Source of the DNA: Amylostereum areolatum | Taxonomy: Eukaryota > Basidiomycota > Agaricomycetes > Russulales > Stereaceae | DNA length: 64,000 bases | NCBI GenBank assembly: GCA_012932865.1 | Contig: SAXG01000021.1 | Location: 558,001-622,000, forward strand | Reading direction: 5' to 3' | In this document: positions 37,888 to 50,196 of the stretch, piece after piece | Layout: the number at the start of each line of letters is the position of its first letter | Position numbering within the stretch: position 1 is the stretch's first letter | The notes under the pieces: generated by a model | The model's input: only the letters and a program-made list of their open reading frames with translations | Told to the model about the DNA's origin: nothing | The model's database searches: none | Translations under genes and position numbers: made by a program

Positions 37888-39235
37888 ATGTCTCCTATCC
37901 AGAAAGCCCTCCTCGTTGCGTTTAAGGGAAGCGGCAAAGTCGAGCTCGGTACTCGACCCGTCCCCACGCCCGGTCCAGGACAAGTTCTCGTCAAAATCCG
38001 GTCCGCCGCTCTCAACCCGGTCGACAACGTCATCAAGAATATCGGCGCCTTCGCGGACGAGTTCGGGTACCCTGCGCTTGTTGGGAACGACGGCGCTGGA
38101 ACCATCGAAGACGTGGCCGCCGACGTTCAAGGATGGGAAAAGGGCGACAGAGCGTACGTACATGCCTGCCGACGGATCACGACCTGTACATAGAGACTGA
38201 CCGTCGTATGTATACGCAGGGTAATCCAAGGGTATTGGGACCAAGACCGCTGCACCTTGCAACAGTATGCGCTGTGTGATGCCATTCGTTCCGCGAAGGT
38301 GACACGTTCGCACACAGATCCACCACGGGCTCACGCCGATCTCCCTTGACTCTTTTTTTCCAACGCTCAGATTCCGGAGACCTGGTCGTTCGATGAGGCT
38401 GCTACGCTCCCGCTTGGGCTGGCCACCGCGGCGATCGGCCTCTATCAGACTCCCACGTCCGTCCCTACCCAGGGTTTCATCCCTGGGCAAGGTGGAGGTG
38501 CTGGCCTGCTCGCCCCATGGGAAGGCGGGGTTGGAAAATACGCAGGACAAGCGGCCGTCGTCTTTGGAGGCTCAAGCTCCGTTGGCCAGTTCGGTTCGTG
38601 GCGCAAGGACCCTTCCAGCTCGGCGCCGTCTCTGACATCTCCGCGATCGCCCCAGCCCTCCAGCTTGCGAGACTCTCCGGATTCGATCCTATCATCGCCA
38701 CCGCGTCGAAGAAGAACGAGGCTTACTGCAAATCGGCCGGCGCCACCCATGTCATCGACTACCACGACGTTCCCTACGACGATGTCCCCGCGGCCATCGC
38801 CGAGCTGACGGGAAAGTCGGTCCAGCTCGTGTACGACGCCGTGTCGTCTGAGCCTTCGGAGAGGGCAGGGTGGGCCGTCCTCGGGCGCGGTGGAAACATG
38901 GTGATCGTTCTGTCCTCGTACCTGGGATTCGCCCCCGGACAGCTCGTGGAAGACGGGAAGCGCTTGGTGCACCCGTACGGGAGAGTCCAGCTGGAGGACA
39001 ACCACGAGTTTGGGGCGATGATGTTCAGTCGGTTGACGGCCCTCTTGGAGAAGCGCGAGCTCAAGGTGCGGTGGTTGCGGCTTGCGACGCTTGCGCCGCG
39101 AACGAGGCTGATTTCGGTTTGCGTTTGTAGCCCAACAACATCGAAGTCATCCCTGGCGGACTGGCCGGTGCCATTTCAGGCCTCGACCGTCTATCGAAGG
39201 TAAAGCTGGTGGTGCATCCGCAGGAGACGGCGTGA
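37888..39235 (+). CDS. MDR-family oxidoreductase (quinone reductase/enoyl reductase-like)
   Basis: Five exons: 37888-38153, 38220-38298, 38371-38593, 38656-39065 and 39131-39235, all with gt/ag borders and introns of 62-72 bp. N-terminal GroES-like fold: TPGPGQVLVKIRSAALNPVDN. The NAD(P)H-binding fold has VVFGGSSSVGQF, followed by ALQLARLSGF, SAGATHVIDYHD and LVYDAVSS. I see no catalytic or structural zinc ligands, so it belongs with zinc-free quinone/enoyl reductases; the substrate cannot be told. An upstream in-frame ATG at 37807 would add 27 residues; 37888 gives the usual N-terminus. The end reads KLVVHPQETA. Confidence 0.88.
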
Positions 39236-39743
39236 ATACATGCGCAATGAGCCCATGGCCCATTTCTTAAACAAACAACGTGGAATCGTGTACCATTAGC
39301 ATGAATCGTTCTGTGATGTGTTTGGAATAACCGGAAATACCGTATTGATGTTGACCTACCGCATACGGCCCTCGGCCCCTGGTGGCAAACAACGGGCGCC
39401 TGTCGTGGGCGCGCGAACTTCAGACTCACCTTTGCCGCGCGTCGAGCCACTTGTTCACCACCACATCGCGTGCACAGTACCTCGTTCTTCCTTCCTTCAT
39501 CGAGCACGACATCGGAACGCTTTGGCGCGTGGTTGAGGTAAGATTCAAGTCCCATTTGTCCAATCCTCTCAGATCTCGATCGGAAGTCTGCTCTGAGAAC
39601 ACGGTGAGACACCGACGCGTTCTGAGCTCTGGCAGTGGCTCGTCTATGCCGAGGCCCGACGCGTTACTCATGGATCGAGACAGCACTCATAGCACGCCGA
39701 ACATATCGATCTTTCTGCACTTTACAAGCACACGGCACTGACC

Positions 39744-41377
39744 ATGGACAACATGGACATCTACGAGGAGATGGACGCCACGCCCGAAGCTTCCGCCCCG
39801 TCCACGAGCAAACTATCATCCGCGCCCGTTGTTGTGACGATTGACGACGCACATCCGTTCGATCTCGACGCATATATTGCGGGATACACAGGTGCGTCGT
39901 CCTCCCCATCCCACCATCTCCTCATACTCACGATCTCACCTGCAGGCCGTACCGCCATCGACCACTTGATGTACATCATATCTTCCGCCCCGTCGCTCGC
40001 GCCACTAGCGTTGAAGCGGGCTCTCGAGCTGCTCGTCGAACCTACCCAACGCGACACCTCCCTCTACCAGTCGCTCCTCTCTGTCTACGCCACCGCGGCC
40101 GACGTATCCGGCGCACAGATGCCTGAGCTGGACGTGGTCATCCCGGACCCCTCTCTGTACATCAAATGGGTGGACGAAACCACCGAGCGCAACGTGACAG
40201 AGCGGACCAAGCTTGAGGTGGAGCTGAAGACGTACACCAACAACTCGATCAAAGAAAGCATCCGCCTCGCTCATCGCGACCTCGCCGCGTTCCATCGGGC
40301 CTCAGGCAATATCGAATCTGCCCTCCGACACCTCACCAAGTCTCGTGAGTTTTGCACCACGGCCAACCACATGCTCGAGATGTGTCTGTCGGTGCTCGAG
40401 GTCGGTCTTCCCCCCCTTCTACTTCCAGATACAAAGGCAGCTCGCCTGACCAGCGCATCAGCTCCTGATGGAACAACGGAACTTTGCCCACCTCCCCACC
40501 TACGTGTTCAAAGCCGAATCCGCGCTCGAGTCCGCCGCCACTCAAATGGCCCCACCGTCCCAGTCCCAAACCGCCTCGGCTGCATCGTCGAAGAAATCCG
40601 ACCTGCAACACTCCACCGAAGCGAAGCTGACGCTCGCCACCGGGCTCTCTCTCCTCAGCAACCGCAACTACAACAAAGCCGCATACAAATTCCTCCTACC
40701 CGTGCCACAAGGCGCGCTCGCCCCTTGGATCGGCACGCTCATCGCTCCCGGAGACGCAGGCACCTACGGCACCCTGTGTGCCCTCGCGACGATAGATCGC
40801 ACGGAGATCAAGCGCCGTTTCGCGTCTGGAGAAGGCGCGCTGGGCGAAGGCGAAGGCATGAAGGACCTCGTGGACGCGTGGTTGGGCAGCCGCTTTCGCA
40901 CCGTCATCCAGCTGTTGGAAAAGTACTCCGTGCGGAAACTTCGATCGGGCACCAACAGCTGGATCGCTGATGCATCTTTGTTCTCTCGCAGACCCGCCAC
41001 GCATTGGACCCGCTGTTGGCGCCACACGCCCGCGCGTTGGCGTCGATGATCCGCGCGCGGGCCCTCGCGCTGTACTTCCAGCCATTCTCGACCATTCGAT
41101 TGGAGCGCATGAGCGCCGCGTTTGGCTGGACGGTCGAGGAAACGGAGAAGGAGGTCGTGTCCTTGATCAAGCGGGGCGACATCCTCGGACGGGTCGACAG
41201 CCAGAACAAGGCACGGTTCCCCATTCGTCGAGTCACGCGGGATGGCTGAGGATTGGTCTGCAGATTCTGAAAGCCCGGTCCACGGACCCGCGTACCCAGT
41301 TGTACAACAACGCGCTCAAAGTCGGGACGGATATGCAGAACTCGACCAGAAAACTGCTTTTACGCATGCGCCTGTAA
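39744..41377 (+). CDS. CSN1: COP9 signalosome subunit 1
   Basis: Exons approximately 39744-39891, 39946-40400, 40462-40929, 40992-41211 and 41265-41377. The RPN7-type helical region includes DLDAYIAGYTGRTAIDHLMY, ELKTYTNNSIKESIRLAHRD and LRHLTKSREFCTTANHMLEM. The PCI domain includes FSTIRLERMSAAFGW and KRGDILGRVDSQNK. The C-terminus reads NALKVGTDMQNSTRKLLLRM. CSN1 is a scaffold subunit of the CSN complex that removes NEDD8 from cullins. The fourth intron begins GCACGG rather than GT and ends GCAG, a possible GC-AG intron; a sequence error is the alternative. Frames join correctly at every border I propose. Confidence 0.9.
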
Positions 41378-42060
41378 GCTTCTTCCAGCTTGTTATATGA
41401 TGGGCGCTAAGCAGATGCCGGCATATTTGATCACAGTCAACAAGCAGACTTGGTCGTTCGCAAGAGTTCGTCGTCTACTGGTACAGGGAGCTCCTCTCAA
41501 GATTGAAGGAGTGGAGGAAGGTAGTGTCCATGATCCAGGTGTACCATAGATGTTCTCGGCAGCAATTATTCTTGCTTCTCCAACTGGACGATCAGGCTAT
41601 CTAAGCGTCGCCGGGTCGACATATATTGTCCTCAATGGTATGGATATATTTACCTCTACAGCTGGAGTTGGTTGACTGTCGTCCATTCCTCCAACCGAAA
41701 CGTGACTCGAGGTAAAGCCTTCCACCTGTATGTTTCTACCACCATGTTGACACACTGTTTTATACGTTCCGGTGATAGTGAGTAGTGGAGACACGGTTGA
41801 GAAATAGGCGCTAGGAAAGTCCTTGCAACGCAGTATCCAGCTGTGGCATCGGCTTGACTCTTTTGAGTTCGTGCAAGCTTTCTCCTCAGGCCACGCGGGT
41901 TATGCCGTCCAGTTGTAAGACCCCTCGTAGAGCTACCTTCGAGTCACGAGCAGGATGCGCCTGCAATGCCAGATGTACAAAAGGCTCCACGTGGACCCAC
42001 GCCAGTTTGTGTATCGCCCAACAGTCTTGCGCTGATGCAGGTTCGTTCTCCTCACTCCTC
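41378..42060. other. Unresolved; possible coding fragment on the minus strand
   Basis: Minus-strand frames around 41430-41850 (YFSTVSPLLTITGTYKTVC, QPTPAVEVNISIPLRT) look protein-like but I find no start, intron structure or family. Could be a diverged or dead relative of the paralogues that follow. Confidence 0.3.
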
Positions 42061-42413
42061 CTCCTTGCCTACACGTTTTCCTAATGACGGGGGCCCTTCG
42101 TAGTCTATCTACTGCGAGTATGGCCATTCCTGGGCCGACAATGCTACTTGCTCTGACTCTCGCTACAATGTTAGCTGGTTTCTTCTTCGTCTATCGTATC
42201 TCATGTGTTTTCAGAAATGCATCGACAATCATCCCTACGTTCTCTATGGCAGCGCACCTTACCACTTCGAACCAGATCCCGAACCCGACCGGCTCTCCGA
42301 AGTTCACTGCCCGAGTATCGGCTTCCCTCACTGCGATATGGCAGCACTGGCTTCGTCGATGGGTGCTACCTTCTCACCCCCGATAACTGCGTCAGCCGAA
42401 GAGGTACAGTGTC
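42061..42413 (+). other. Possible exons of an unrecognised Cys-containing protein
   Basis: Frames SIYCEYGHSWADNATCSDSR and, after a gttagc...tcag intron, KCIDNHPYVLYGSAPYHF and CPSIGFPHCDMAALASSMG. Seven Cys in about 80 residues. Boundaries are uncertain, and it may be part of the next gene. Confidence 0.35.
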
Positions 42414-43450
42414 ATGACTCGCTCGTATCGCACGGAGGCTCAATATTGTTCACAGAGTCAAATTTATTCTTATTCTCAACCGCAACCATCTCCTGGCAGT
42501 CCTATCCCACAAACATATAGCCAGATTTCTTCACCGGATTTCTCACAACACCAGCAAGGCGGATACGAGGCTCTGGGCCCGAATCCCCCCTCAGTACCCT
42601 TGCAAGTACCTGGACCAGACGAGATCGAAGACTATCCCTCGAACCGCGCGGAGCCTGTGAGTGTGTCTACTTGTGTATCGTTACGTTGCTCAATCCGTCG
42701 GCATTGTAGACCGTATCCGTTCACAGCATTATAGCAAGCGTGTTCGGGATCGACGCAATACCTTATCTTGAACAACTCCTTGGCGCCAACGAGCCAGACA
42801 AGTCGCGATACGTTCAGCGTTCCTTCGAACCTCCTTCCCCAGCATTCGGGGTATCTGTTCCCGGCCCTCAACCAGGGGTCGTTCCAAACGACATCACCGT
42901 TCAGACACCTGGCAGCAAGTTTGTAAATGTTTATAGCCAAACCCGATGGGTTCCGTACCGCGATACTCAGAGGAAGCAAGAAGGTTCATTAGAGATGCCT
43001 ATTTTTTTTACTCTTAGGGATGGTTCAATTGGGATCCCCCTCTCGAAGACTGGGACACACGGCGACGTCCTCTACGGGGGGAAAGATTCCGCCTCGCTAG
43101 GACGGAAAAAGACAGCTACCATCCGCATAAGGGCGAGTGTGGTCACGGTTTGTCTCCCTACACTAATTTATGGGACGCTTAGATGCACGCATACAACTTG
43201 AAGATAGACCATCAAATACAAGTTCCTGCTACCATGGAGAAACTGGTTAAGTGTTTAGGAAGGCTGGTGGACAATGTCCTCGTTGACGTATGGCCGTGTT
43301 TAAACCTTCAATTTCCGAGCGTGAGCTTATGTTTCTCGACAGGAGAACGCCACCATCCCGAAGGATGGCCTCGTGATCATTGGTCTCCTCCACGTCGGTC
43401 AAGGCAGCTGGCAACTTATCCTTGGTCATGAACAAACAGCATACACATAG
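42414..43450 (+). CDS. Unrecognised protein, paralogue of the gene at 43994
   Basis: A first exon (42414-42656) encodes a Ser/Pro/Gln-rich stretch and ends at gtgagtgtg. A second (from about 42727-42735) gives VFGIDAIPYLEQLLGANEPD, MPIFFTLRDGSIGIPL, then KTATIRIR. A third (about 43183-43260) gives QVPATMEKLVKCLGRLVDN. After a 60-bp intron ending cgacag at about 43341, the last exon gives IPKDGLVIIGLLHVGQGSWQ and ends at TAG 43448-43450. The downstream gene matches the last three segments in the same order with introns at the same places. No known domain. The 5' end and phase of exon 2 are uncertain. Confidence 0.5.
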
Positions 43451-43993
43451 GATATTGTCAGCCCATCCCCTTCGATTTTACTGCCTGCAGGTTGCCAAAC
43501 CAAACAATAGGGGGGTGAATGACTATCCACGGACTTGATCTAGCCCGTTGTGTTGTACCACCGTGAATAACAGGATTATGACCTTGCGATCTTCCATCTC
43601 GTTCTAAAAGGGACCTTGCACGACATCCTCGTCAATCAGAACACGACTTGATCATGACGCCCTGGCGATGGCACACCAAATTTGGGAGGTACTTCGATTG
43701 CTCCCACGCTCTGTGCCACCAAAGCCCAAAACGTGGTAAACACGCCTCTGTCGATACGGGAGAAGTAAGGCACCCTCTTGACAAAAAGCCTATGAGACCG
43801 CTCGGCGCGACTGAGGGGACGCGCCTCTGCGCACCAGGTGGCACAAATGCTTCGAAAGTGCCATTCTTCATCTGAACCCATCGGTCCTTTGGCCAAATGC
43901 CGCATTGCCACTTCATGACTACGTAGTCATAAAGCCTCTTCGACATGTTGCACTTACGCCCCCGACCAAGTTTCCCCATACCCAGCCACGCAG

Positions 43994-45006
43994 ATGATCC
44001 CCGTTCCCGCACCAGTGACTCCCGAGTCCACTACCTCGTCAACTCCTACTCCGGCGGTTGATAATCAAGTAACCATCTCAACCTTGGAATATATCGTCGT
44101 CCATCTAACACTTGCTGAACAGCATCAGCCCTCGGCCCAACCTGATATTTACATTGACGGCTACATCTCGCGAGTGTTCACCCCAGAGGATGCGAAGAAA
44201 TATGTACAAAACCTATCAAAATACCTGTCCCTCGACGGCAACCTCGTGGACAATCCCGTTTTCCGTGACAGCACCAACTCATTTTGTCTCCTCCATCAGT
44301 CCGACGACACCGTGATTGACTACCCAAACCCAGTCAACGCTTCTCTCACCTATGGAACCGTGGTCCCCCAAAGGATATGGCTACCCAAGGAAACCCGCCG
44401 TCATTGGACCACCACAAATGCGCCTGCGATGGACCTCAACCCGCCTTTGTGGTTCCTGAAACCCGATGGCTCGCCGGGAATTCCGTTGCCCCATGTAGTC
44501 CCCTATCCCCGCTCGGAGACGTGGTCGGACGGTGTGTTGAAAGACCCTGGCAAAAAAATTGAAATCAACAACTGTCCGAGTGGTGCCGTGCTTTATGTTG
44601 CCGTGCGTGTCTCCATCTGTATCGACGACAAAAACTCACCGAGATCGTAGTGGCCTGGGTACGAGGACTGGACAGGGGCCGCAGGGTCGTTGAAGCTGAA
44701 GCAAGCCAAAGGCGTGTCCATGTCTCAGCTAGCCCTGAACGTGGGGCGAGAGTTGAGGAAGTTCGTGGCTGTTCGTTTTTTCCCAGTTCATGTCGCGCAT
44801 CCTGTGCTGATCGTTCTCAGGACCATGAACACGTCCCTCCAACAGAGCACCCGGAATGGGCTCTTGGAACAGGAAGAATCACCGCAGATGATATCCTCCT
44901 CGTCGGACTGCTCCATACGTCGCCTGGCCGGTGGCAGCCTATTTTGCAGTTGAACAGACACATCATCAGCGACTGCATTCGCCTTGGAGTCGGAAGATCT
45001 CTTTGA
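43994..45006 (+). CDS. Unrecognised protein, paralogue of the gene at 42414
   Basis: Begins MIPVPAPVTPESTTSSTPTP and continues with TISTLEYIVVHLTLAEQ, RVFTPEDAKKYVQNLSKYLS and PPLWFLKPDGSPGIPLPHVV. A 50-bp intron (gtgcgt...cgtag, about 44600-44649) leads to WPGYEDWTGAAGSLKLKQAK, then SQLALNVGRELRKF. A second intron (gtggct...ctcag) leads to ITADDILLVGLLHTSPGRWQ, with stop TGA at about 45004. DGS.GIPL, the Leu-rich helix and GLLH...G.WQ.IL are shared with the upstream gene. Function unknown; tandem duplication is likely. Confidence 0.55.
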
Positions 45007-45200
45007 AAGCGAACAGCTAGATCGCATCGCCAAATTGCTCGATGAGTGTTGCTATACACCTCCGGAGGACTAATGGTCGGATATTTCACGTTCAGAGATG
45101 CGCCTTGTAGGCAAACATGTGTCAATATTAATATAATACATACAATAATATGTTGCAGGGAAAGGGAATGATGCTTGTGATGTGTGATGTGATTCGACCA
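45007..45200. other. Convergent gene ends; nothing else seen
   Basis: Short intergenic stretch between two genes that end toward each other. Confidence 0.5.
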
Positions 45201-46921
45201 TTACCAGAAGTAAGTGGTTGAAGGAGAATGTCCTTGGGCGACGCGAAGCAGGTTCACGTTGGATGTTAAACTCGAGAACTACACAATCATGATTAACAGG
45301 TTGCAATCATACAACAGAAGACGCACCGCATTGCCCACAAAAGCTTGTGCTCTGCTCGCGATGAGCATGTCCATAGCCTGGGACACGAACTTTTGCTCCG
45401 ATGTGATCTGGAGATCACGACTAGTCAAAATACTCGTCCAACCAGCCTCGTTCCTCAGGGCCCGCTCAAGTTTCTTTAGCCAGTCGGGTTGAGCATTCGT
45501 CAACACGTATATCCGGTCTGGGGAACCGCCCAAAGCCCTCCGTACGCGCAAGACCTTCGTCACGATCTCGGGAATGTCGGGAAAGCAATGCGCATCGTAA
45601 AATGCTTCAAGCTCGTTTTCCTCTTCGGGAAGTGAATATTGGTCGTTGAAATCCGAACGGACATTGAACCCGTTATAAGAGGAACGAAACTTGGTGAGGT
45701 ATTTGCAATGGTCCTTGAAGTCGCCTCTCCGGATGTGCAGAGCGATCAGGCCCGAGAGCGCGCTAGTATCGGACGCATGTTCGAGCGAGGGGTGAATACG
45801 TTCGTGGTTTGTTTCGACCCCGGACACGACAAGCGAGGACCACGCCCATTGCGTAAGGATAGGCGAGTTCATCAGTTCTGGCCAGACGGTGGATATGCGG
45901 CCTGCGTCGCCAAAGAGCCTACATCAACGTGAGCGCAGATGCTTTGAATACACAAGGATATACCAACATATAGTCGAACATGGGCTTGTTCACGAACTCC
46001 ACGCAGTTGTCGGGTGTGTGTCCGCAGTCTAGCAACGTAGTGGTCGATGATAGTCGTCGCCGATGCCCATGCAAGGTCACCTTTAGAAGGGTCGATCTCG
46101 ATTATGGTGCGTTTGGTACAGACTTCGTCGAAGAACTCGAACGCGACGGCAGGAGGAGTGTTGTAGGATGGTGGAAATTCATCGCCAGCGATGGGACCTA
46201 CGCAATACCGGATTAGGTCGAGCAATGGCAAGGTCAGGGCAAACGCACCAGCGGCAAACGCAGTGATGGGTATACGCGAAGGAGTCAAGCCGCTCCCGAA
46301 TCGTGAGTATTCTCCATGGACATCCCACGTGTAGTTGTAAAAAACGAATCTGCAGGCGTCGTCAGTTACAGCATTGAGAGGGGGACGAAATTGCAAGTGT
46401 CGGTCCACGATCGCCGCCGGCATCAAAGGAACGCGACACAGGAGAATCGAGCTTGTGACGAATTGCTCATTGCCAGAGAAAAAATAACACACGTTCTATC
46501 AGCCTTGTACGCGACATGCGCGTTCATAATCATCTCTTGCATGGCATTTCCCCACCCCAGATCTATGGAACATGTTAGTGCACGCGCACGCGTAATCGAG
46601 GAATAACGCACGAGTAACATGGTTCGAAAAGCGCACGTACTTTCCAAACCGTCCTTGAGGATACCGCAAGTCAGGGTTGTTTTGCGGCAAGGCTAGCTCC
46701 TTCTTGTGCCATTCTCGATAGGTTGGTGGTTTCTCCGTGCGGTCGAGGACAATGCTAGAATAAAGGAAATAGAGAAATGCGGCGCCCACTGCGATGACTA
46801 CAAATCGCCCGCGACGCGTCAAGGTTTGTTGTGCTATGCGCTCATGGATCTTGGCGATACTGGGGAAGGGAAGGCCGACAGCTGGGGACATCAGGCAATG
46901 GCGCGGATAATGAGGAGGCAA
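45201..46921 (-). CDS. O-fucosyltransferase-like type II membrane protein, one frameshift
   Basis: N-terminal cytoplasmic part, then one membrane anchor (FVVIAVGAAFLYFLYSSIVL, about residues 41-60). The lumenal part has RYPQGRFGK, LGWGNAMQEMIMNAHVAYK, NYTWDVHGEYSRFGSG, CGHTPDNCVEFVNKPMFDYM, then LIALHIRRGDFKDHC (the GDP-fucose-binding HxRRGD type motif). The end SRAQAFVGNAFSSLTSNVNL needs a final intron; stop TAA at 45201-45203. The frame between TIID and TLLDCGHTPDNC is off by one at 46042-46043 (GG on the plus strand), which would be cured by removing one base. Probably Golgi/ER glycosylation; the acceptor is unknown. Exon borders near the N-terminal half are approximate. Confidence 0.72.
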
Positions 46922-47220
46922 TTAACCTGTGTACTGGTTATTATGTCCAATCATACACACTGCAGTCGGCGCTGACAGGAAAGAAGGAGCTCGAGAAACC
47001 CGACGGATGAAGATGAAGTAGGCGATGTTCAGGTGAAAGCTGGTCGACACGCCGATGCGCAGCTCTTCGTCAAGTTCAGCGAAGCGCGGACGCAAATAGG
47101 GACAAATATATACACAGGCCGACGGGCACACCGATCCAAGATTAAGTACATATTCCAAGCCATAAGTAACATACTTGGTATAAACACTACGTCGACGTCC
47201 ACATCTATGCTGTCCCGCGC
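46922..47220. other. No gene seen
   Basis: Spacer between the PIG-F 3' end and the transferase start. Confidence 0.5.
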
Positions 47221-48113
47221 CTATGCCTCTTTGACGGGTTTCTTGGCCTTCTTTCCTTTCTTTTTCTTTTCTACGGAAGTCGGTGCATCTCCGGGCGCAG
47301 GGGCCTCGTTCTCCACATCGTACGCCGCTAAGTAAACGACGAATGACGACGCGACGGCGGACAAAGAGCCAAACGCGTAGCCGACAAACGCGCCGATCAA
47401 AGGCGTGAGAGGGTAAGCCTGGTAAAAGTGAGTAGGATCGGCGACATGTACCAAGTCCACAAACCTGCCACGGCCTGTCCCAGTCCAGCCCTATTGGGAT
47501 CACCCCCGTCCATGCCCCCATCAAGGCCCCTATGGAAGGATAGACAATCGCACGCTCAACAGCAGACCGAGGACTAGACGCGTGGTGAGATACAGACGGC
47601 ATGGCATTGGTACAAAACACACCTGCGCTCTGCAAACAAACGTACCCACGTGTTATTCAACACCAACGTAGTGCTTGCATTGTGAGGTGTGTTCTTCGCG
47701 TTGAAGAGTAGGGGAAGCTGGATGGGAAACGACGGTGGACCAAGGGCATATGCTGGTGTGAGGGTGGTGAGGATGGCAAGGGAAAGCGCGAAGAGGTATG
47801 TATGCGGTAAATGTGTGGAGATCGGAGCACCAAAGAGGACGATCACGAAGCAAAATGCCAGGGACGCGTAGAATGTGAAAACACCAGCATTCCACATGTC
47901 CTAGGAGGGCCGATGGTCAGTGGCGTCCTGGTCAGTGATATGAATACCACGTACCGCCCGCTGTCCCGAGTCACGCATGCGCTCACTGATTCCCACTCCT
48001 ATTTTGCCTTCTCTAATCCATTCGCGTATGCTTCCTGCCCACCATCCGACGACAAGTGCGCTTCCAAGGACTGCCCACGCAGCAGTGAACGCAGGGCGAG
48101 TAGGTGAGAGGTT
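47221..48113 (-). CDS. PIGF: GPI-anchor biosynthesis protein PIG-F (GPI11 homologue)
   Basis: Multi-pass ER membrane protein that helps add ethanolamine phosphate to GPI. Visible segments on the minus strand: NLSPTRPAFTAAWAVLGSAL (from 48113), then after an intron MWNAGVFTFYASLAFCFVIV followed directly by LFGAPISTHLPHTY (VLFGAP is the family signature). Then YPSIGALMGAWTGVIPIGLD, WDRPWQ, and after a further intron AYPLTPLIGAFVGYAFGSLS and a Lys-rich tail KKKKGKKAKKPVKEA, stop at 47221-47223. The initiating exon upstream of 48113 is not resolved. Two CFEM genes in this window encode potential GPI-anchored clients. Confidence 0.78.
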
Positions 48114-48819
48114 CTAAGAAAGGGTGCTGTGGCTTGTCCAAGTTTCGTGTCGGACCAGCAGGCTTCAGCACGGCAGTCCTTGGGAGGAGAAAGAGAGAAA
48201 CGAGTAGGAGGATAGTGTGTACGAGAACATGCGCAGGATATTGACTAGGGAAAGAATGTGGGGCTGTGGGTGCAGAGCTAGCGTCAGACTCAGGAATGCT
48301 GGTAGGGCTTTGTGGAACGTGTAGGCGGGGAGAGCGCGCTTATGAACGTTCGTCTGAGGCTTGCCATCGTTGATAGCTAGAGAGGTAACCCGGTACAACT
48401 GGCATACAACTTGGGTGAGTGTAAGACAGTACTGAGACTGCGCGTGAGGGCCTTGCACGTGCATATGTGTCACGTCAAATTGGTAATTGCAGTCTTCAAC
48501 TTCAAGCTTGGAGATTCTGAGAATCACTGAGGTCGAGGTGCAAAAGAGGGTTGGTATATTTCGTCCAAGCGAATAGAGACTAGCTATACGCTGTCATCCT
48601 CGTGTCAAAGAGAGCCACGGCCAGGTGGTCGACGAACCGCCACCCTCCGTTCCGGGGGCAAAGGGGGTAAAACTACGACAAGAAAACCAGGAGGTGCGAA
48701 GTAAACGTAGAAGGTGGATGAAGATCGAATGTAGGGATACAGAGGTGGGGGGACGTGCAAGAAACCCGTGATATCGTGCGGCAAACATGAGACCAATATA
48801 ACGTGAGGAAGCAGCGCAG
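48114..48819. other. 5' region of PIG-F and 3' flank of the CFEM gene
   Basis: Probably contains the first exon of PIG-F (about 48120-48240), which I cannot fix. Otherwise nothing recognised. Confidence 0.4.
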
Positions 48820-49466
48820 TTAAAGCGCTACAAAAGCCCCGAGGGCGGCAGCGCCAACGACGAGGAAGTTAACCGAATGGGCAAGGGCTCCATTGCCTTG
48901 GCCGCTTGATGACGAGCTGTGACAGTACAGAATGGTCAAATAACGCCCACAGCAAAACAGAAAAGAGGGCACGAACCTAGACGATGTCGAGGTTGGCGAC
49001 ACAGACGCTGATGGAGAAGTTGCCGTCGGAGAAGACGCGGCAGATGTACTAGACGGAGATGCAGTGGACCGACGACGTCAAGGTAACGTGCTGGAAGCGA
49101 TATTAGGCTCTTGCCTGGTAGGGGCAAGTGGGGGAAGGATACGCACCACAGCGAGACAGGATTGGCGGGCCACATTGTTGGCGTCCGCAAGGTCGTCGCC
49201 AGAACACGACGTGCTTGAAGCACTGGCTGGTCGAACTGATGAAGTCGGCGTTGTGGCACAAACAGTCGAGGTCGGACACAGAGCATGAGCCGATCTGAGC
49301 GCTGGCAATGCAAGGTTGAGCGCAGGCTGGTGTGGCAGAGGAATTATTAGTGTAGAGTTATAAAGAATGAAGACTGTGTCATACTGGGGTAACCACCCTG
49401 GCGACGATGAAGAGCGGAAGCCGAGGCGGAGGCGACGAGGGCGGCAAGGACGAGTGTGAAGCGCAT
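48820..49466 (-). CDS. CFEM-domain GPI-anchored protein, one frameshift
   Basis: Signal peptide MRFTLVLAALVASASA at 49466. After an intron comes the CFEM domain with PACAQPCIASAQIGSC, DLDCLCHNADFISSTSQC, then, in another frame, STSCSGDDLADANNVARQSC. The eight-Cys pattern is complete only if the reading frame changes near 49225, so there is a 1- or 2-base defect or sequence error. After further introns a Ser/Thr-rich stalk and the tail GALAHSVNFLVVGAAALGAF, then VAL-stop, form a typical GPI-attachment signal. Likely a cell-wall or membrane protein; some CFEM proteins bind haem. Confidence 0.75.
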
Positions 49467-50196
49467 TGTGATGAGATTGAGGGGATAGAGGAGAGGTTAG
49501 GGTGCTGAAGGGCGGGGAAGTGCGAAGGCTCGAAAGGAGACGAAGAAAGGGAGTGGCGCGCGCCAGGCTTTATACTGTTGAAGATGCCGGTCAGAGAGTG
49601 AACGTTTGAAGCCAAACAAAAGCTGATCAGCCTTTGAGTAAGTTCCTGAGCTGTGGGTCGGCTAGCTGGGTGCCTCGTGCCGGTACGGAGCACAAAGCGA
49701 GAAGAGGGTCGGGGTCGAGGGGCGGCCAGGGACAAAGGGCGAAACGCGAATGGAGCACACGCAAGTCCATTGTACTCGACGGGCGCACAAAAGGACAATC
49801 AAAGCCAGAGTACAAAGGGAAGCGCCATCCTCAGCACAATGAACTTTCCCATCACGGCATTTCCCGGATTTCTCCCACAGACCACTTCCTCTCGCTTCCT
49901 CCTTTTCGGGGAGACATCTCTTGCATTGTGCAGGTCCGTCAGCTCCTGGCGTCCGCAACGTACGCGGCCATGCTCTAAAATGCGGTTACATCAGGGTCTC
50001 AATTGGAGAGCCAATGGGTCCAAAATGGGTCACCTTGGAATTGCGGCAAGCTATCACGTGACCGTGTTTTTGTACTGTATAGATGCTCCGGGATAGACCG
50101 AAGGAAGCGCACGTGACCTCATGGTCATCGACGTATCCTTCCCCCAGACTTTGAAGCAAAAGTTCCCGTCCCCGTCGCGCGCGATATCCTCAAGAC
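49467..50196. other. Divergent promoter region, CFEM gene (-) and RPL31 (+)
   Basis: No gene recognised. Pyrimidine-rich stretches just before 50197 are compatible with a ribosomal protein promoter. Confidence 0.4.
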
